A stretch of 64,000 nt of DNA, taken from Atriophallophorus winterbourni (taxonomy: Eukaryota; Platyhelminthes; Trematoda; Plagiorchiida; Microphallidae). Shown piece by piece: positions 22,520 to 34,000 of the stretch (position 1 is the stretch's first letter; every line of letters begins with the position of its first letter). The stretch is taken from NCBI GenBank assembly GCA_013407085.1, contig JACCGJ010010535.1, positions 1-64,000 on the forward strand. Direction: 5' to 3'. The notes below the pieces were generated by a model. It was not told the origin of the DNA. It searched no databases and was given only the letters and a program-made list of their open reading frames with translations. Made by a program: the position numbers and the translations under genes.

Positions 22520-24490
22520 AAAATCTATGGAAAACACACCCAGGTCTTGGCCACAAAGACGGAGCAAATTAGAGAGAAACAGAAACGTAAGTTCTTTTGA
22601 TAACAGTGCTAAACAGTATTCTAAAGTAAGTAACTTATCAGATAGGCCGCTCTCGCAGACTGAACAAAGATTGTTGGAAAAAGGCTCAAACTTCTCTCTA
22701 AGTACAAAGGTGTTAAAACCTGAAGATATCATTCCATGCGTAGAATCCACCTTAACTCAGCTACCGGAAACACAGACAAACGCACTACGCAACTATATAG
22801 CCAGTATTATCAAGAAACAAGAGCCAGAAAAGTGTAATGGCACGCAAGATGAACAGCGAGCACGTCAGAATCTGCGGAAGGAAGAGGAAATAGTGATCAC
22901 TAGGGCCGGCAAGAGCAGGGCCGCAGTGATACTCGCAAAAAGTGATTATAGAAATGAGGTTGAAGCACACCTTGCTGATGGTCCTAATGAAAATATTGAC
23001 AGCACGAAAACCACGTCGATTATGAATAACCGTAAGCGGGTGATTTCGAGATACTTGCTCTGAATTAAGGAGGAATTTGGTCAGGTATTATGGTTCGAGC
23101 TATACGCGAAATCTGCTCATACCCCTAGGTTCTATGGGATCCCAAAGATACATAAGGTGGGCGTCCCTCTGCGACCTATCGTTGATGGCATTGGATCCCC
23201 AACACATGAATTAGCGAAGCATCTCGCTCATTTGTTGAAACCGCTAGTCGGGAACTGGGATTCTTTCATCAAGAGCTCTTTTGATTTCGTTCGTCGCTTG
23301 AGTACAATAACGCTCGACAAGGATGAGATGATGGTTAGCTTCGATGTATGCTCCTTGTTTACGAATGTGGACACCACGAGCGTTCTAGAATTAGCAAAAG
23401 AAGCACCTAATTCAGATGCGACTTTGACAGATTGTACAAACTTAAGTGTACAGCAAATCGTCAACAGTATAGCGATTTGTCTAAATATGAACCACTTTTC
23501 GATTAATGGACAGTTATGCAAGCAAGGAAGACTTAGCAATGGGTTCACCTATTTCCCCATTGTTAGCGAATATGTACATGGAGCATTTTGAAGAGTTAGC
23601 TATAACAAATGAAGCTCTTCGACCAAAGATATGGTGGCGTTATGTCGATGATACATTCGTTATCATAAAACAGATTGGAAGCATTCTATAGTTACCTTAA
23701 CAACTTGGATCCCAAAATCCAAGTTACAAAAGAGATTGAGTCGACAGAAGGGACTATTCCATTCTTGGAGTGTCTCGCGAGAAAGCAGAATGGTAAAATA
23801 AGCACTACGGTCTATCGTAAGCCAATCGACACAGATGCGGTGTTGCGGTACTCATCGTCGCACCCCCAAAATGTATTTAATTTAGTTGCAAAATCGCTGT
23901 TGTACAAGGTTGAACGCTTGTGCAGCGATGCCACCAATAGAAAACGAGCCTATCAAGAAAATAGTAGTCGGTTTGCTGATCATGGTTAACCTTAGAGCCT
24001 AATGAAACGCCAACTGAAACGGGTAAAATACCCAGCACCCAAAACAGATAGCGTTTGGCGTGCAACAGTTTCTATACATTACGTTAAGGAAGCGTCAGAT
24101 GTGATAAGTCGAATCTTGAATAACGCAGGTATACGAGTAACGTATAAAAGGTGTAGAACGTTCGGATTCTTATTAACGCATCTCAAGGATAAAACATGTT
24201 CAAGTTGCGCGACGAATTGCGTATATAAAATTAACTGCAAGGGCTGCTCGGGAGTATATATCGGGCAAACATCCAGAGAACTCAGTACTAGGATAAGTGA
24301 ACACAAAAATTGAATCGGTAAGCAGCTACGCAATCCCAGTGAATATCAATCACTGATAAGAGATTCAGCACTAGCTGAACATGTACTGGACACAGGTCAC
24401 AGCGTTAATCTTGATAACGTCGAAGTGATAAGGCGGGGAATAAACCATGCATTGACCGACTTCACGCTGATTAGGTAAGAATGCAGTCAA
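22520..24490 (+). pseudogene. Penelope-like element ORF: RT plus GIY-YIG endonuclease
   Basis: The most complete PLE here. The first frame (22,527-23,063) is a basic N-terminal region ending in RKRVISRYLL and a TGA at 23,061. RT follows in pieces: RFYGIPKIH (23,129), VGVPLRPIVDGIGSPTHELA (23,158), VSFDVCSLFTNV (23,335), a frameshift near 23,535, GSPISPLLANMYMEHFEEL, and the catalytic YVDD at 23,641-23,652. After another frameshift near 23,675 comes the thumb (IPFLECLARKQNGKISTTVY), then the endonuclease: CVYKINCKGCSGVYIGQTSR (24,218) with LSTRISEHKN, a TGA at 24,312, and further homology to about 24,475. PLEs insert DNA using RT and GIY-YIG together. This copy has at least four lesions. Confidence 0.92.
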
Positions 24491-24890
24491 TAACGTAGAT
24501 GGGAATGATATCTCCACAATCTGGCGTCCGGTTTTGCAACGGATAAACATTAACGCGCGTGACCCCTAGTGTCCGCACCGAGTACCCAATTGAGCTAATC
24601 GGTCAGCAGATGTCATTTACATCTGCCAAGACCAAAACATTTAAGGGATTATACGGCAAGTAGGGGTGGTGGTGCGTCAGTTGATGCAGATCGCACCCGT
24701 CTATCTCAACGAGTGCCAAACTCACCATGGGCTGTGTAGTTCTTAACTAGCTTTGGATTGGTCAGGTGAATGAAATTTAAGCTTGATGTCTGTTCGTACT
24801 GACACCCTTGGTCTGACGGAGCTCTGAGTCATAAGCGAAACGTTACCAATAAACACTCCCACCGATTCATTACAAACTTTTTTTTTCATG
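24491..24890 (+). mobile_element. PLE 3' region or terminal repeat
   Basis: Non-coding stretch after the PLE ORF. It carries a hammerhead-like motif at 24,808-24,849 and ends with an AAACTTTTTTTTTC stretch near 24,875. It differs from the terminal repeats at 15.7 kb and 30.6 kb, so it probably belongs to another PLE lineage. Boundaries are approximate. Confidence 0.55.
24808..24849 (+). ncRNA. Hammerhead-like ribozyme remnant, PLE
   Basis: Stem I TTGGT (24,808-24,812) pairs perfectly with ACCAA (24,845-24,849). Between them lie CTGACGGA (core CTGANGA with one extra G), a three-pair stem II (GCT with AGC) around a ten-base loop, GAAA, and ACGT as a self-complementary minimal helix III followed by T. 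Position downstream of a PLE ORF fits PLE hammerheads. The inserted G in the core probably weakens or abolishes cleavage. Confidence 0.5.
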
Positions 24891-24941
24891 ATTATGATTC
24901 CCGGATCGATCATGATCATTTTCCATTACTTTACAATACCA

Positions 24942-24944
<3 letters not shown>

Positions 24945-24981
<37 letters not shown>
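24945..24981. repeat. (AT)n microsatellite
   Basis: About 18 uninterrupted AT dinucleotides directly between the PLE 3' region and a CR1 leader. Confidence 0.97.
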
Positions 24982-24982
<1 letters not shown>

Positions 24983-24989
24983 CAAGTGC

Positions 24990-25583
24990 CTGATAATTCG
25001 TCATTTATTATTACTGATTATTATTACTGATTCCGATGACAGAGATTTGACAAAACTCAGATGCACAATAATCGAACAAAGTATCATTTAAACTGACAGA
25101 AACTGGGACTTACCAACTTTTCACAAAGTTTGCACTTTTTACAAGCGTTGTCATCACGTCGTAGCCCATCGTTACAATTTTGCGAGAGCAAGTTGATGCG
25201 GTAGTCGGCGGGGCAGTTTATTGATAGGTGGCTGTCGGTGGGAGTGAATCACAAACGGATGCGAATCGATGCTTTCCAACGGAAAAAGCGTACGATATTA
25301 CGTAAAGCTGTGCGAGTGTTAACCTGAGAAAGTTTAAGTGTAATATTGTTATATTCCAAATGAGGAATTTGAGACAATTTCAAAGTCATAATAATTAATT
25401 AAAAATAATATAATATATAAAATACATAATAAGGATTATATAATATAATGTAGAATAATAAATTAATTCGGATTTCACAAAATGTTTGAGACTGTGATCA
25501 TAGTAATTGTGTGTTCACCCGAACCACCGATTGAGGAGATGTAATGCAGATTTCGACGATTAATGAGTGAAACTCGAGTCCTT
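24990..25583 (-). mobile_element. CR1-like 5' leader and PHD-finger start
   Basis: Minus strand. Paralogous to 52,910-53,455 along its whole length, including GCACTTTTTACAAGCGT and a TAATATAATATATA-rich part. It encodes a Cys-rich start (DDNACKKCKLCEKLVSP) resembling the first zinc knuckle of the ORF1 PHD finger. The AT-rich part (25,380-25,450) is the probable leader. Homology between the two copies stops near 25,583 and 53,455, a candidate 5' end for this subfamily. Confidence 0.6.
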
Positions 25584-26664
25584 GCTTTCGTTCCATGACC
25601 TTAGCAATAACAGGTAATAGTATGACGGGAGGATAATTTGCAGCGTCAGATCGGCAGCCTCCTTTGAAGATAGGTTTAATGACGTTGGACTTCCAATCTT
25701 TCGGTGCAATTCCTTTAAGCATCGGATGGTTAAACATCATGTAAAGCGGTTCACAAGCTGACGATGACAGAATCTGAGCACATCCGGTGTGATACCATCA
25801 CAATTATTACAATTACTTTGAGCAATTGACTTTGCAACAATCTCTGGATTTATCAAAATTTCGCCCAATGTCTCGATTCCTGAATACTCACAACGTTCCA
25901 CTAAAACGTTTGGCACGAACACTTGAGAGTACTAATTTGCGAGAGCATTCGCGGTTTCCAAAGCGGTCTCAGTGAGTTTTTTTACCATTCTGGACGGCGA
26001 AATTACCTAGTTTGACTTTTGCTTTTGCGTTCATGATTTTGTATAGTAACTTAAGGTTGCGTAAGTGAAATCACTTTGTTGCGTAACATACGGAAACGTT
26101 GCTAAGAAGTAAAAGTATTGTTAGCTTCATGCTGCATCCACGCTACTCGCTTGAGCGGTATCCACTTTTTGTTCTGCTGCGGACAACAAAACGAAGCTCA
26201 AGTTCGGATCTTCTAGGATCGATCTGCGAGTTTTCGTCTATCTTCAGTTTTAGAAAATCTATAAGTTCGTTCCATTGCGACTCAGGACTTATGTGGTCCG
26301 TCTGTCAATGTTGAATCTGCACGAGCGATTTACTCACGGCTAATTTATCTACCCGGCGAACCACCCCATTCAGAGCAAGACATCGATGTTTACTGCAAAC
26401 ATAGTCGAACACAAGCACAGAATGGTCACTAAGACCAAGCGGAGCCTAGAATCCGATCATTTCGACAGATTGTTCTTCCGATGTTCACATCAAACTCAAG
26501 ACGGGTGGACGGTCAGAACCTCTTCCCCGAGTACATTCGTAAACATGGTTGTATAAATGGACTGAATCTAGCACCTCTCTAAATCGGTATTTTAGTGTTT
26601 GTGGGGAGTGAACGTCTCTGAGATAAAGGGTAGGCAGGGTAAAAAAATCGTCCATAATAAGTAT
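25584..26664 (-). pseudogene. CR1-like ORF2 fragment, endonuclease to RT fingers
   Basis: Minus strand, from 26,660 down: LYNHVYECTRGRGSD, then LGLSDHSVLVFDYVCS (the SDH active-site motif near 26,430), a decayed linker, and NPEIVAKSIAQSN, NCDGITPDVLRFCHRQL (25,800), APKDWKSNVIKPIFKGGCRS (25,700) and the RT fingers block ILLPVIAKVMER (25,590). It stops there, at the 5' end of the next element. The same subfamily is at 59.2-61.5 kb. Frameshifted. Confidence 0.82.
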
Positions 26665-28102
26665 TTTTCAGAACTCAGAACGCAGAATGTTTTATGGTAG
26701 ACAAAGCAGTAATTTTAACAATAACCATAGGATGACAGGTATATGGAGTAACATTACAAGATCTCTCAAAAATCAATATGGACAGTCACATATCGCATGG
26801 TTTGTCACATAATCATCGAGTTTATAAGCGAAAACCGCAACAGATTCCGAGCGAGTGATTTCTTCAGGCAAAAAGTTCCATGTGAAACAAATTCTTACCG
26901 AGACAATAACTAGACGCATCCAATCGAGAATGCGGAATGCTTAAATCCTTTAGATGTTTTCGTGTTCCATTAAGGCCATTGTGCTTTAGAAAGTATTTAA
27001 GGGGATGGTTCTCAGTACCTAAGAATTTGAATGCCAACAAGAGGTCACTCCATATCCGTCGTTCGGTAAAATCATGTAGATTTAGTCTTAACATTTGCTC
27101 ATTGAAAGGTGAATTTCTGTAGCGTGGCACCAAATTTGTCGCACAATGACAAATCCTCTCAATTAGTTCGATATCCTTCCTCAGCCATAGTACCCATGCT
27201 TTGATTGAATTTTCCATAACAGGACGTGCACGTATTAATTAACCGGGGTAAGTTTTCTGTTGTGAACATTCTGAATATCTTTTTAAGAAGACTCAAGATA
27301 CGGCAGTCTTTATTGTACACTGTTGGGCAATGATGTCCAGGCTTAAGGTTAAACGACACCCAGATACCGAGATCTTTTTCTGCGGTGGTCCAGACGAGAT
27401 CTTGCATGCCAAGCTGATACGCGTGGTGCAGAGATTTTCCAAGCCGCAGCATTTTACATTTCGCAAGGTTAAATGATAACTCATTTGACTGCGACCGCCG
27501 AAAAGGGTGCACAGGTCCCTTTGTAATGCCATACAGTCATTAACAGACCTGACACGTTTCCATATTTTAAAATCATCGGTGAACAGTATCAAGTTAAATC
27601 CAATATCCTGTACTATATCGTTCATGTATACTAAGTATAGAAGAGATCCGAGTATCGAGCCTTGCGGAACTCCACTCGTGACGTCTATTTTTCTAGATAA
27701 GGTGCTGTCAACGCGAACTTGGACGTGTCTATCAGTAAGATAGTCCCTTATCCAATTCAGCAGTATTCCCGTTATTCCATAGGGTTCGAGCTTTTTAATT
27801 AAGATGTCATGATTGACTCTATCGAAAGCTTTGGAAATATCGATGTAGCAAGCATGTACAGCCTCACCTTCGTCTAGTGCCTTGGTCCAATCCTCGAACG
27901 TTGTAAGAAGGTTAGATAAACAGCAGCGATTTCTCCGAAAACCGTGTTGTGCTGCGGTCAAAATATTTTGGTTTACAAATTGTTCTCTTATTCGCGCAGT
28001 CACAATACTTTCCGTTAATTTAGACATCACTGGAATTAGCCTTACCGATCTATATTTTGCTGTGTCCGAACGGCTACCACCTATATAAATAGGAGTTATC
28101 AT
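26665..28102 (-). pseudogene. CR1-like ORF2, reverse transcriptase and 3' tail
   Basis: Minus strand. RT from 28,102 with PIYIGGSRSDTAKYRSVRL, QHGFRRNRCCLSNLLTTFED, YIDISKAFDRVNHDI, SGVPQGSILGSLLYLVYMND and the catalytic FTDD near 27,580 (Ala replaced by Thr). After a frameshift near 27,490 the C-terminal part is at 27,217-26,864 (IERICHCATNLVPRYRNSPF, CLGKNLFHMELFA). The 3' end near 26,665-26,740 carries the AACAATAACCATAGG block (minus orientation) and a tail of TTCTGAG repeats. Closest relative in the window is 36,470-38,010. Confidence 0.88.
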
Positions 28103-29650
28103 CCCTGCTTTCTAATGCGGTGGTATTTTTCTTTCATGTACGCTAAGATTGAATAAGCGCGTGAGAGGATCAGTCAAAGCAATACGACACCTGCGGAGTA
28201 TGGCAGGGGTAATTTTGTCTGCGCCAAAGGACTTGTTTTCGTTTAGTTGACAAACTTTCCGCCCAACCATATACTCATTCATTTCATTCAATGATTCTAA
28301 GCGAGGCGAATTTGGTAAAATTTTATATGGGATACAATGCTGAGGATTGAAGACAAGTGAGTAAGACGTTACAAAAGCATCGGCATTAACTTGTGAAGAG
28401 TGAGTCAGTCCATTAGATGTTTGTACAGAGAGAATACAGAGAGAATACGCCTGGTTTGATCCTTGATTACTCATTTACTATCTTGTAGAGAAGCTAAGGA
28501 TTCTTTTCTATTCTCTTGAACAAGTTCCATTGGAACTGCGTGCGATCTTCTCATACATGACTCGTGACGTGATTCCGTATCTTACAGAATCTCTTCCAAG
28601 TTGCTTCCCTACCAAAAATATTAGGATTTACACAAGACTCTTTCTTTATAGCTAACCATTTTTTAGTTCTACTCCCGATAACAAACTGGTAGTTGTGGTT
28701 GCATTTGTGTTGTATAAAAATAGAATTTTCGTCAATCTTCGAATTCACATAATTTAGAATTATATTGTAATGCAAGCCCGAATCCATGAAATCAAACTCC
28801 TGAGTGAGTGAATCATGGAAACGGATATTAAAGGATTCAAATTGTATTTTCCTGAAGAATTTTGTCTGTTCGCTTAATCGTTCCGCACTACATACATAAT
28901 CAAAGACGAGCACCGCATGGTCACTCTTTCGCAGTGGTGCCAGGTATTGAATATCATCTACCGTGGTTGCTTCATTCGATAAGACGAGGTCAAGGGTTGA
29001 AGGTTAGTCGAGACCCCGTTTGTGAGTTGGCTGATCATCGTAGTTGGCAGTGAAGCAATTTCGATAACCTCCTTGAATTTATGTTCAAACTAATGCAAGG
29101 AGTGTTCACTTCTTGAAAACAGATGTGGAGATTAAAATCACCCATGATCAGCAACTGAGTTATCTGGCAGCTTGCGATGTATTGGAAGGATTCGATTCGT
29201 TTATCATTAAAGCAACTTTCAGATGATGGCGAGCGTTAAATCTTGCCGATGGTACATTCTAGATGGTACATTCCCTAGATTTACTGAAGACCACATCATA
29301 CCAAAAAATCTGAGGTCAGAATAATCGATTACGTTACACTGCGCTAAACGTTCATGAAAGTAGACGGCAACTCATCCGCAGGATCTTAGGCGATCGCGGC
29401 CGAGTAGTGACATTTTCAGAATCGAGAGCTCAGCGTCAGTCATGTAGGGCTGAAACCAAGTCTCTGTACCTGCAACCAAGTCGGGTGAAAGTCTGTCACA
29501 AGCTCGCATAGTTCAGCTAATTTGTTAGTTAAACACTGAGCATTCCTATATATGTACTTCATCGTATTTATCTTACACAATGTAGGATCGTGTAATGTAG
29601 TTATTGGATAGATTCGCGATGAGTGGCAATGCTCAAGTTCTTTTGAGCTA
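28103..29650 (-). pseudogene. CR1-like ORF2, endonuclease and linker
   Basis: Minus strand, continuous with the RT at 26.7-28.1 kb. The endonuclease starts near 29,560 (NAQCLTNKLAELCELV), passes LLIMGDFNLHICFQEVN near 29,150 with the catalytic GDFN, and LVFDYVCSAERLSEQTKF at 28,910. The linker (KWLAIKKESC, EATWKRFCKIRNHV) and pre-RT region (ILPNSPRLESLNEMNE, ENKSFGADKITPAILRRCR at 28,250) follow. Many stops between 28,920 and 29,500. Truncated at 29,650 by the outer edge of the palindrome. Confidence 0.82.
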
Positions 29651-29651
29651 A

Positions 29652-30580
29652 TACTTGACGTGACGTGCGGTTAGATTAATTTCGACCTCCGATATTTTTG
29701 GATATAACTTTCTTCGTTTTCATCCGATCGGTTTGATTTTTGGATATCTATCTGAAAGCTTGCTACGTCGGATCTATTCATACAAGAATCATCCATCTGC
29801 GACTTGTCGTTCTTTGTGTGCGTCAACCGTGGATTTTTCTACAGTTCGTTCGTTTATTTGAATCGCTTTTGTGTTTCTGCTGTTCGATTAACCCATCGGT
29901 GTTTACCACTGCCAGGAACTACTCGGAGAAATACACAACGTGAAATCAAATTCACGCCAAAAATCTCAAAGGGAATCTGGCAAATTAGCGGCTAAATCGG
30001 GTGACGAAATATCCCTGCAACCCGTCATTTTCCGTCAACTCCACACAATACCGCGCAAACCAACCGCAGCCGTATCGATTTTTGCGTTCCGATTTGTACT
30101 TTTGGTTGACCCCGTTAACATGAAACAATCTGATGTTCGCGAAACGTGCGTCGTCTGCGTGAAAGTCGTCAGTGGTAAGGTCAAATCTGTCACGTGTCAA
30201 AATTGTTTCCACACCTGTCACGCAAAATGTGACAAATCATTGACCCCGGATGAATTATCGATCCTGAATGATGAAAACATGACTGGTGTATGCTACGTGT
30301 GCAAAAGTTGTCGAGATAAACCAAACGCAGATTTACTTTCTGGAACAAGTGTTGCGCAAATCAACCTTTATGATCGGATGACGAGCTTAGAGCTTATCAT
30401 ACAAACGTTGAATACATCGGTAGAGACTCAAAATTCTCAGTTTGCCAGTATATTTTTCGATAAATCCGAAACCACTGACAGTAACACCAGTCAGATAAAC
30501 GCTAAATCTTGGGAGATCTTTCAACACAAAGTTTCAACTGTTGCAAATGTGCCTGTGAGTCTTGAGGAGCGTTCATTTCA
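29652..30580 (+). mobile_element. ORF1 segment with leader, left palindrome arm (outer part)
   Basis: Begins at a sharp boundary, TGACGTGACGTGCG, shared with the inverted copy at 45,252. A leader of about 470 bp (including ATCCGATCGGTTTGATTTT) precedes the PHD ORF1. Similarity to the inverted copy is about 95% by eye and ends at CGTTCATTTCAT near 30,580. It is a 5' part of a CR1-like element that lacks ORF2, tail to tail with the CR1 copy at 31.0-34.7 kb. Confidence 0.8.
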
Positions 30581-30698
30581 TCAAAAGGCCACCTTTACAA
30601 ATTCAATTCATTTCAGAGTATTGTGGTGCTCACATCCACATCCCCTACACACCACTACCGGTTTCAGGCTGTTTGCCATCGTCAGGTGGAGACAGTAA
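30120..30698 (+). CDS. PHD-finger ORF1 protein of a CR1-like element, partial
   Basis: Open frame from the ATG at 30,120 (an upstream in-frame ATG at 29,940 extends it through the leader; I prefer 30,120 because the finger starts a few residues later). Residues about 10-60 form a PHD-type zinc finger: CVVC, CQNC, HAKC, then CYVCKSC. Residues 80-140 (INLYDRMTSLELIIQTLNTS) look like a short coiled coil, a usual ORF1 oligomerisation part. The last ~40 codons read into inserted PLE repeat and are not native. The RNA-binding domain is missing. PHD fingers are known in CR1 ORF1 proteins; a host gene is less likely given the paralogues around it. Confidence 0.72.
   Translation: MKQSDVRETCVVCVKVVSGKVKSVTCQNCFHTCHAKCDKSLTPDELSILNDENMTGVCYVCKSCRDKPNADLLSGTSVAQINLYDRMTSLELIIQTLNTSVETQNSQFASIFFDKSETTDSNTSQINAKSWEIFQHKVSTVANVPVSLEERSFHQKATFTNSIHFRVLWCSHPHPLHTTTGFRLFAIVRWRQ
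30652..30689 (-). ncRNA. Hammerhead ribozyme motif, PLE repeat copy A
   Basis: Minus strand: stem I CCAC with GTGG (perfect), core CTGACGA, stem II GGC with GCC around an A-rich loop, GAAA, then ACCGGT and A as the cleavage-site base. A U-U mismatch sits at the base of stem II. Helix III is only the self-complementary ACCGGT, so two molecules could pair there. Minimal hammerheads of this kind are established for PLE terminal repeats. Confidence 0.65.
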
Positions 30699-30893
30699 GA
30701 TCAGGTTTTAGTGAGACTTGAAACAGTGGAAAAGCGGTAAACAAAGTTATATTTGTATGCCACTGTTATATAGGGTTCTTACAAAGAACCACGATGTTCA
30801 AATACAGAATCACAAAGTGATTACTGGCCAAGCGCTCGAGGCGCATATGAAAGAGCAAAGTATTGTGGTGCTCACATCCCCATCCCTTACACA

Positions 30894-30931
30894 CCACTAC
30901 CGGTTTCAGGCTATTTGCCATCTTCAGGTGG
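30894..30931 (-). ncRNA. Hammerhead ribozyme motif, PLE repeat copy B
   Basis: Same design as copy A, 242 bp away in direct orientation: CCAC with GTGG, core CTGAAGA, GGC with GCC, GAAA, ACCGGT, A. The variable position of the core (C, C and A in the three copies) is the one hammerheads tolerate. A transcript across A and B would hold two cleavage sites bracketing one repeat. Confidence 0.65.
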
Positions 30932-31032
30932 AGACAGTAAGATCAGGTTCAGTGAGCCTTGAAACAGTGGAAAAGCGGTAAACAAAGTGTCATACAAATA
31001 TAACTTTGTTTACCGCTTTTCCACTGTTTCAA

Positions 31033-34000
31033 TTCATTCCGATTCAATTCAATTTTAATGGTCTAAAAAGCATATAGCTTTACAAAAAACCACAGAATAA
31101 TATGGCAACAACGAATAATATAACAAGCAAAAATGGGATTAGGTTGCTTACTGAGCAGTTCAAGAATCAAGTAAATATACAAAGGGCAGAAATTGTTTTA
31201 GATTGGTGGGATAACAAATGTAGATGCATGGTGTTAGATGTATAGTTTTCTTCGATGCACGGGTTTAGGGTCAAAAAGGCCTCAAGGCTTCTCTTGAACG
31301 TTTGCTGATTTGGTGGGTTTACAACATTATCTGGCAGATTGTTCCAAGTAAAACAAACTCGCACGGCAAAAAATGTCGTCTGCAGTTGAGTCTCGAGTGA
31401 GGGACACTTAGAGTAAATGTGTGAGCTCTTGTATTATGCGAGCTCCGTAGATTCAATAAGCATTGTAGAGGGTGATTTTCGGTATTCAAAATATTGTAAA
31501 CCACAATCAAATCCCCTCGGAGACGACGACGTGGATATTCAAATAAATTAAGCGTTTTGATTCGCTCATTGTAGGGTTTCCGGCTGAGCCCGGTGACAAG
31601 TTTGGTAGCTCGATGATATATTCGTTGCAAAGTCGCAACATCTTTTTTAAGCCATGGCGACCATGCTTGAACTGCATATTCCATCGTGCGTCTGATTCAC
31701 GTATTTATAATGCAGGGAATTGTCTGTTTTGAGAACCTACCGAAAATTCTCTTTAGGAGTGACAATTTCTGTGATGTTTTGCGATAGACGTTGTTGCAGT
31801 GGCTCGACATCCATAGGGTGTTGCTTATCAACACAACCAAATCCTTTTGTTCCATGGTCCACGAGAATCTGTGTTCCAAGAAAATACTGGTACTCCACAT
31901 ATAAGCCCATGTTTAACATGTGACACTTTTGGAAATTGAAAAATATGCGATTTTTTAGGGACCAAACCTGGAGGTTGTCCAGATCCTTCTGGAGAAGTTC
32001 GCAGTCTTCTGACTTACTTATCTTCGACCACACTTTTATATCGTCCGCGAACAGTACGATCTTGCATTGATGAGAGCCGGTATGTCATTGGCATAAAGCG
32101 CGAAGAGGATTGGTCCGAGGACGGATCCCTGAGGCACTCCACTTGTCACGGCTACCGACTTCGATAGAGCACCGTCCACAGAGACTTGAACAAGCCGATC
32201 AGTCACGTAATTTTCGAACCATGCTAACAGACTGCCAGTGATACCACAACGTTCCAGCTTCTGCAAGAGAATACTGTGGTTTGCACGGTCAAATGCTTTC
32301 GACATATCGAGGTAGCATACATGGATGGTATCGCCAACATCTACTGCTCGAGTCCAGTCGTCAAGGGTAAGAAGAAGGTTAGTAAGGCAGGAGTATTCCC
32401 TTCTAAAACCGTGTTGCGCTCCGGAAAATAGCTTATTTTCCTCAAGGTATTTGCTCAGTTTTTTTGCCACGATCCTTTCGGGTACCTTGGATACGGCGGA
32501 CAACAAGGTAACACGTCTGTAATTTGCGGGGAGATTATACCAGATTTCCATTCAGTCGGTATGACACTTTGCGACAGCGATTCGCAGAATAACTGAGTCA
32601 GAGGTCCGCATAGAGATTGTGCACAATGCTTGAGTATATTCGGAGTAATTTTATCACAACCGGGGGATTTTCTAAGATTCAACGATAGTAGATTTCCCAG
32701 CACCTCCTCTTTGGTGATGGTTATTGTGTCCAATGGTAGAGGATGCGTTATTTCTGGATCCAGTTGTATATACACGCTTTCCTTTGGATAAAATACTGTA
32801 GCATAATAATATACCAGAACATCCGCGGTGTCAGCTGCATTTGAGGTCATTCCAGAGGGCGTCCGCAAGGCCGCAACTCCTGGTTTCACTGAACACTGCT
32901 TGTTCACAATCTGGTAAAGAAGCTTGGGATTCCGTTTCATTTTAGACATTATGACAGCTTGATACTGTATTTTGTCTTCAGCAATAAGTTTGATGACCTG
33001 GTTTCTTAGTTTTCTAAAGGTCTCCCATGTGGCATCGGTGGTTAACCGGCGATGGTTTCTCCAAGCCATATTTCGCAGTTTAATCCATTTCCGAGTGCGA
33101 CTGCGGATTTTAAATTCGAATGCATTTCCACGCTGTTTTGGTACGAATGCTGAGTTTTAGTTGATTTTTCGGTTTAGCTTGGTTAAAATGCTAGACCACT
33201 GCTCTTTTACTTATATGCCTTCAATTTGCCAATCGGTAATCAAACTTAGGGCCTTTGATAATTTAGATAGGCATACCTTTCTGATGATTTTTGTTGTATC
33301 GTTTGTTCGCTCTGCTCGACATAGGTAGTCAAAATTCAAGACCAAATGGTCGCTCGAACCTAGCGGACAATCGTGTGTAATGTTTTCGACGGAGTCTTCT
33401 TCAGTTGTCAAGATCCGATCGAGCATTGAAGGCATATCTCTACCTCTGTATATTGTATTGCCTTCAACGTGATTATACAAAGGGATTCCGTCCAACAGCT
33501 GCTGGAAGATGGCAGCGGTGGAGGTCTGAGAAATTTTGTTAGTCTCCAGCAAGTTAGGCAGATTAAAGTCTCCCATGATCAAGATTCTGGTATGATATCT
33601 CGAGGCAATCAAGCGTAGCTTGTCAAGTAGATTCGTATTATACATTTCCGGGGCTGTTGGTGGACGATAAATTACGCCAATTGTGCAATCATCGCCTGTA
33701 GTCGTTGTCAACAAACACCATAGCGTGTCCTGAAGCACCAAGTCGGAATCCGTCAGTTCTTTGCACTTGAGTCTCTGATCATAATACAGTGCCACACCTC
33801 CTTCACGTGACGCACGGTCTCGTCGGAGCAGTGACATGCCAGCAATCTCTAACTCACAATCGTGGATTTCCGGGTTCAGCCAAGTTTCGGTAATGGCAAT
33901 TAGCTGAGGTCGTTTAGTCTCACACCGAGCGACAAGTTCGGCAAATTTGTTATTCAAGCATTGCGCATTGGTATAGAGGCATCCAAGAACAGTTTGGTGA

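Larger units (their letters stand above)
30602..31038 (-). mobile_element. PLE terminal-repeat insertion with target duplication
   Basis: A 415-bp insert made only of PLE terminal-repeat sequence. Two direct copies (about 30,618-30,760 and 30,862-30,990: TATTGTGGTGCTCACATCC, then ACCACTACCGGTTTCAGGC) are followed by a short inverted piece (30,998-31,032, AACTTTGTTTACCGCTTTTC). It is flanked by TTCAATTCATT at 30,602-30,612 and 31,028-31,038, a probable 11-bp target duplication, although the target itself is an ATTGA-rich tail. The right palindrome arm lacks it, so it inserted after the duplication. No PLE coding sequence. Confidence 0.72.

Noticed and set aside
24945..24981. AT repeat as a replication origin or attachment site
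   Set aside because: Plain dinucleotide microsatellite with no other supporting structure.
30120..30560. PHD-finger protein as a host chromatin gene
   Set aside because: At least six paralogues occur in this window, each next to CR1 sequence, several followed by an RRM-like ORF1 domain; an element ORF1 is the simpler reading.
30660..30990. Second hammerhead-like core in the sense strand of the PLE repeat (CAGTGAGCCTTGAAAC)
   Set aside because: Core bases do not fit CTGANGA and there is no stem II; the minus-strand motif in the same repeat fits far better.
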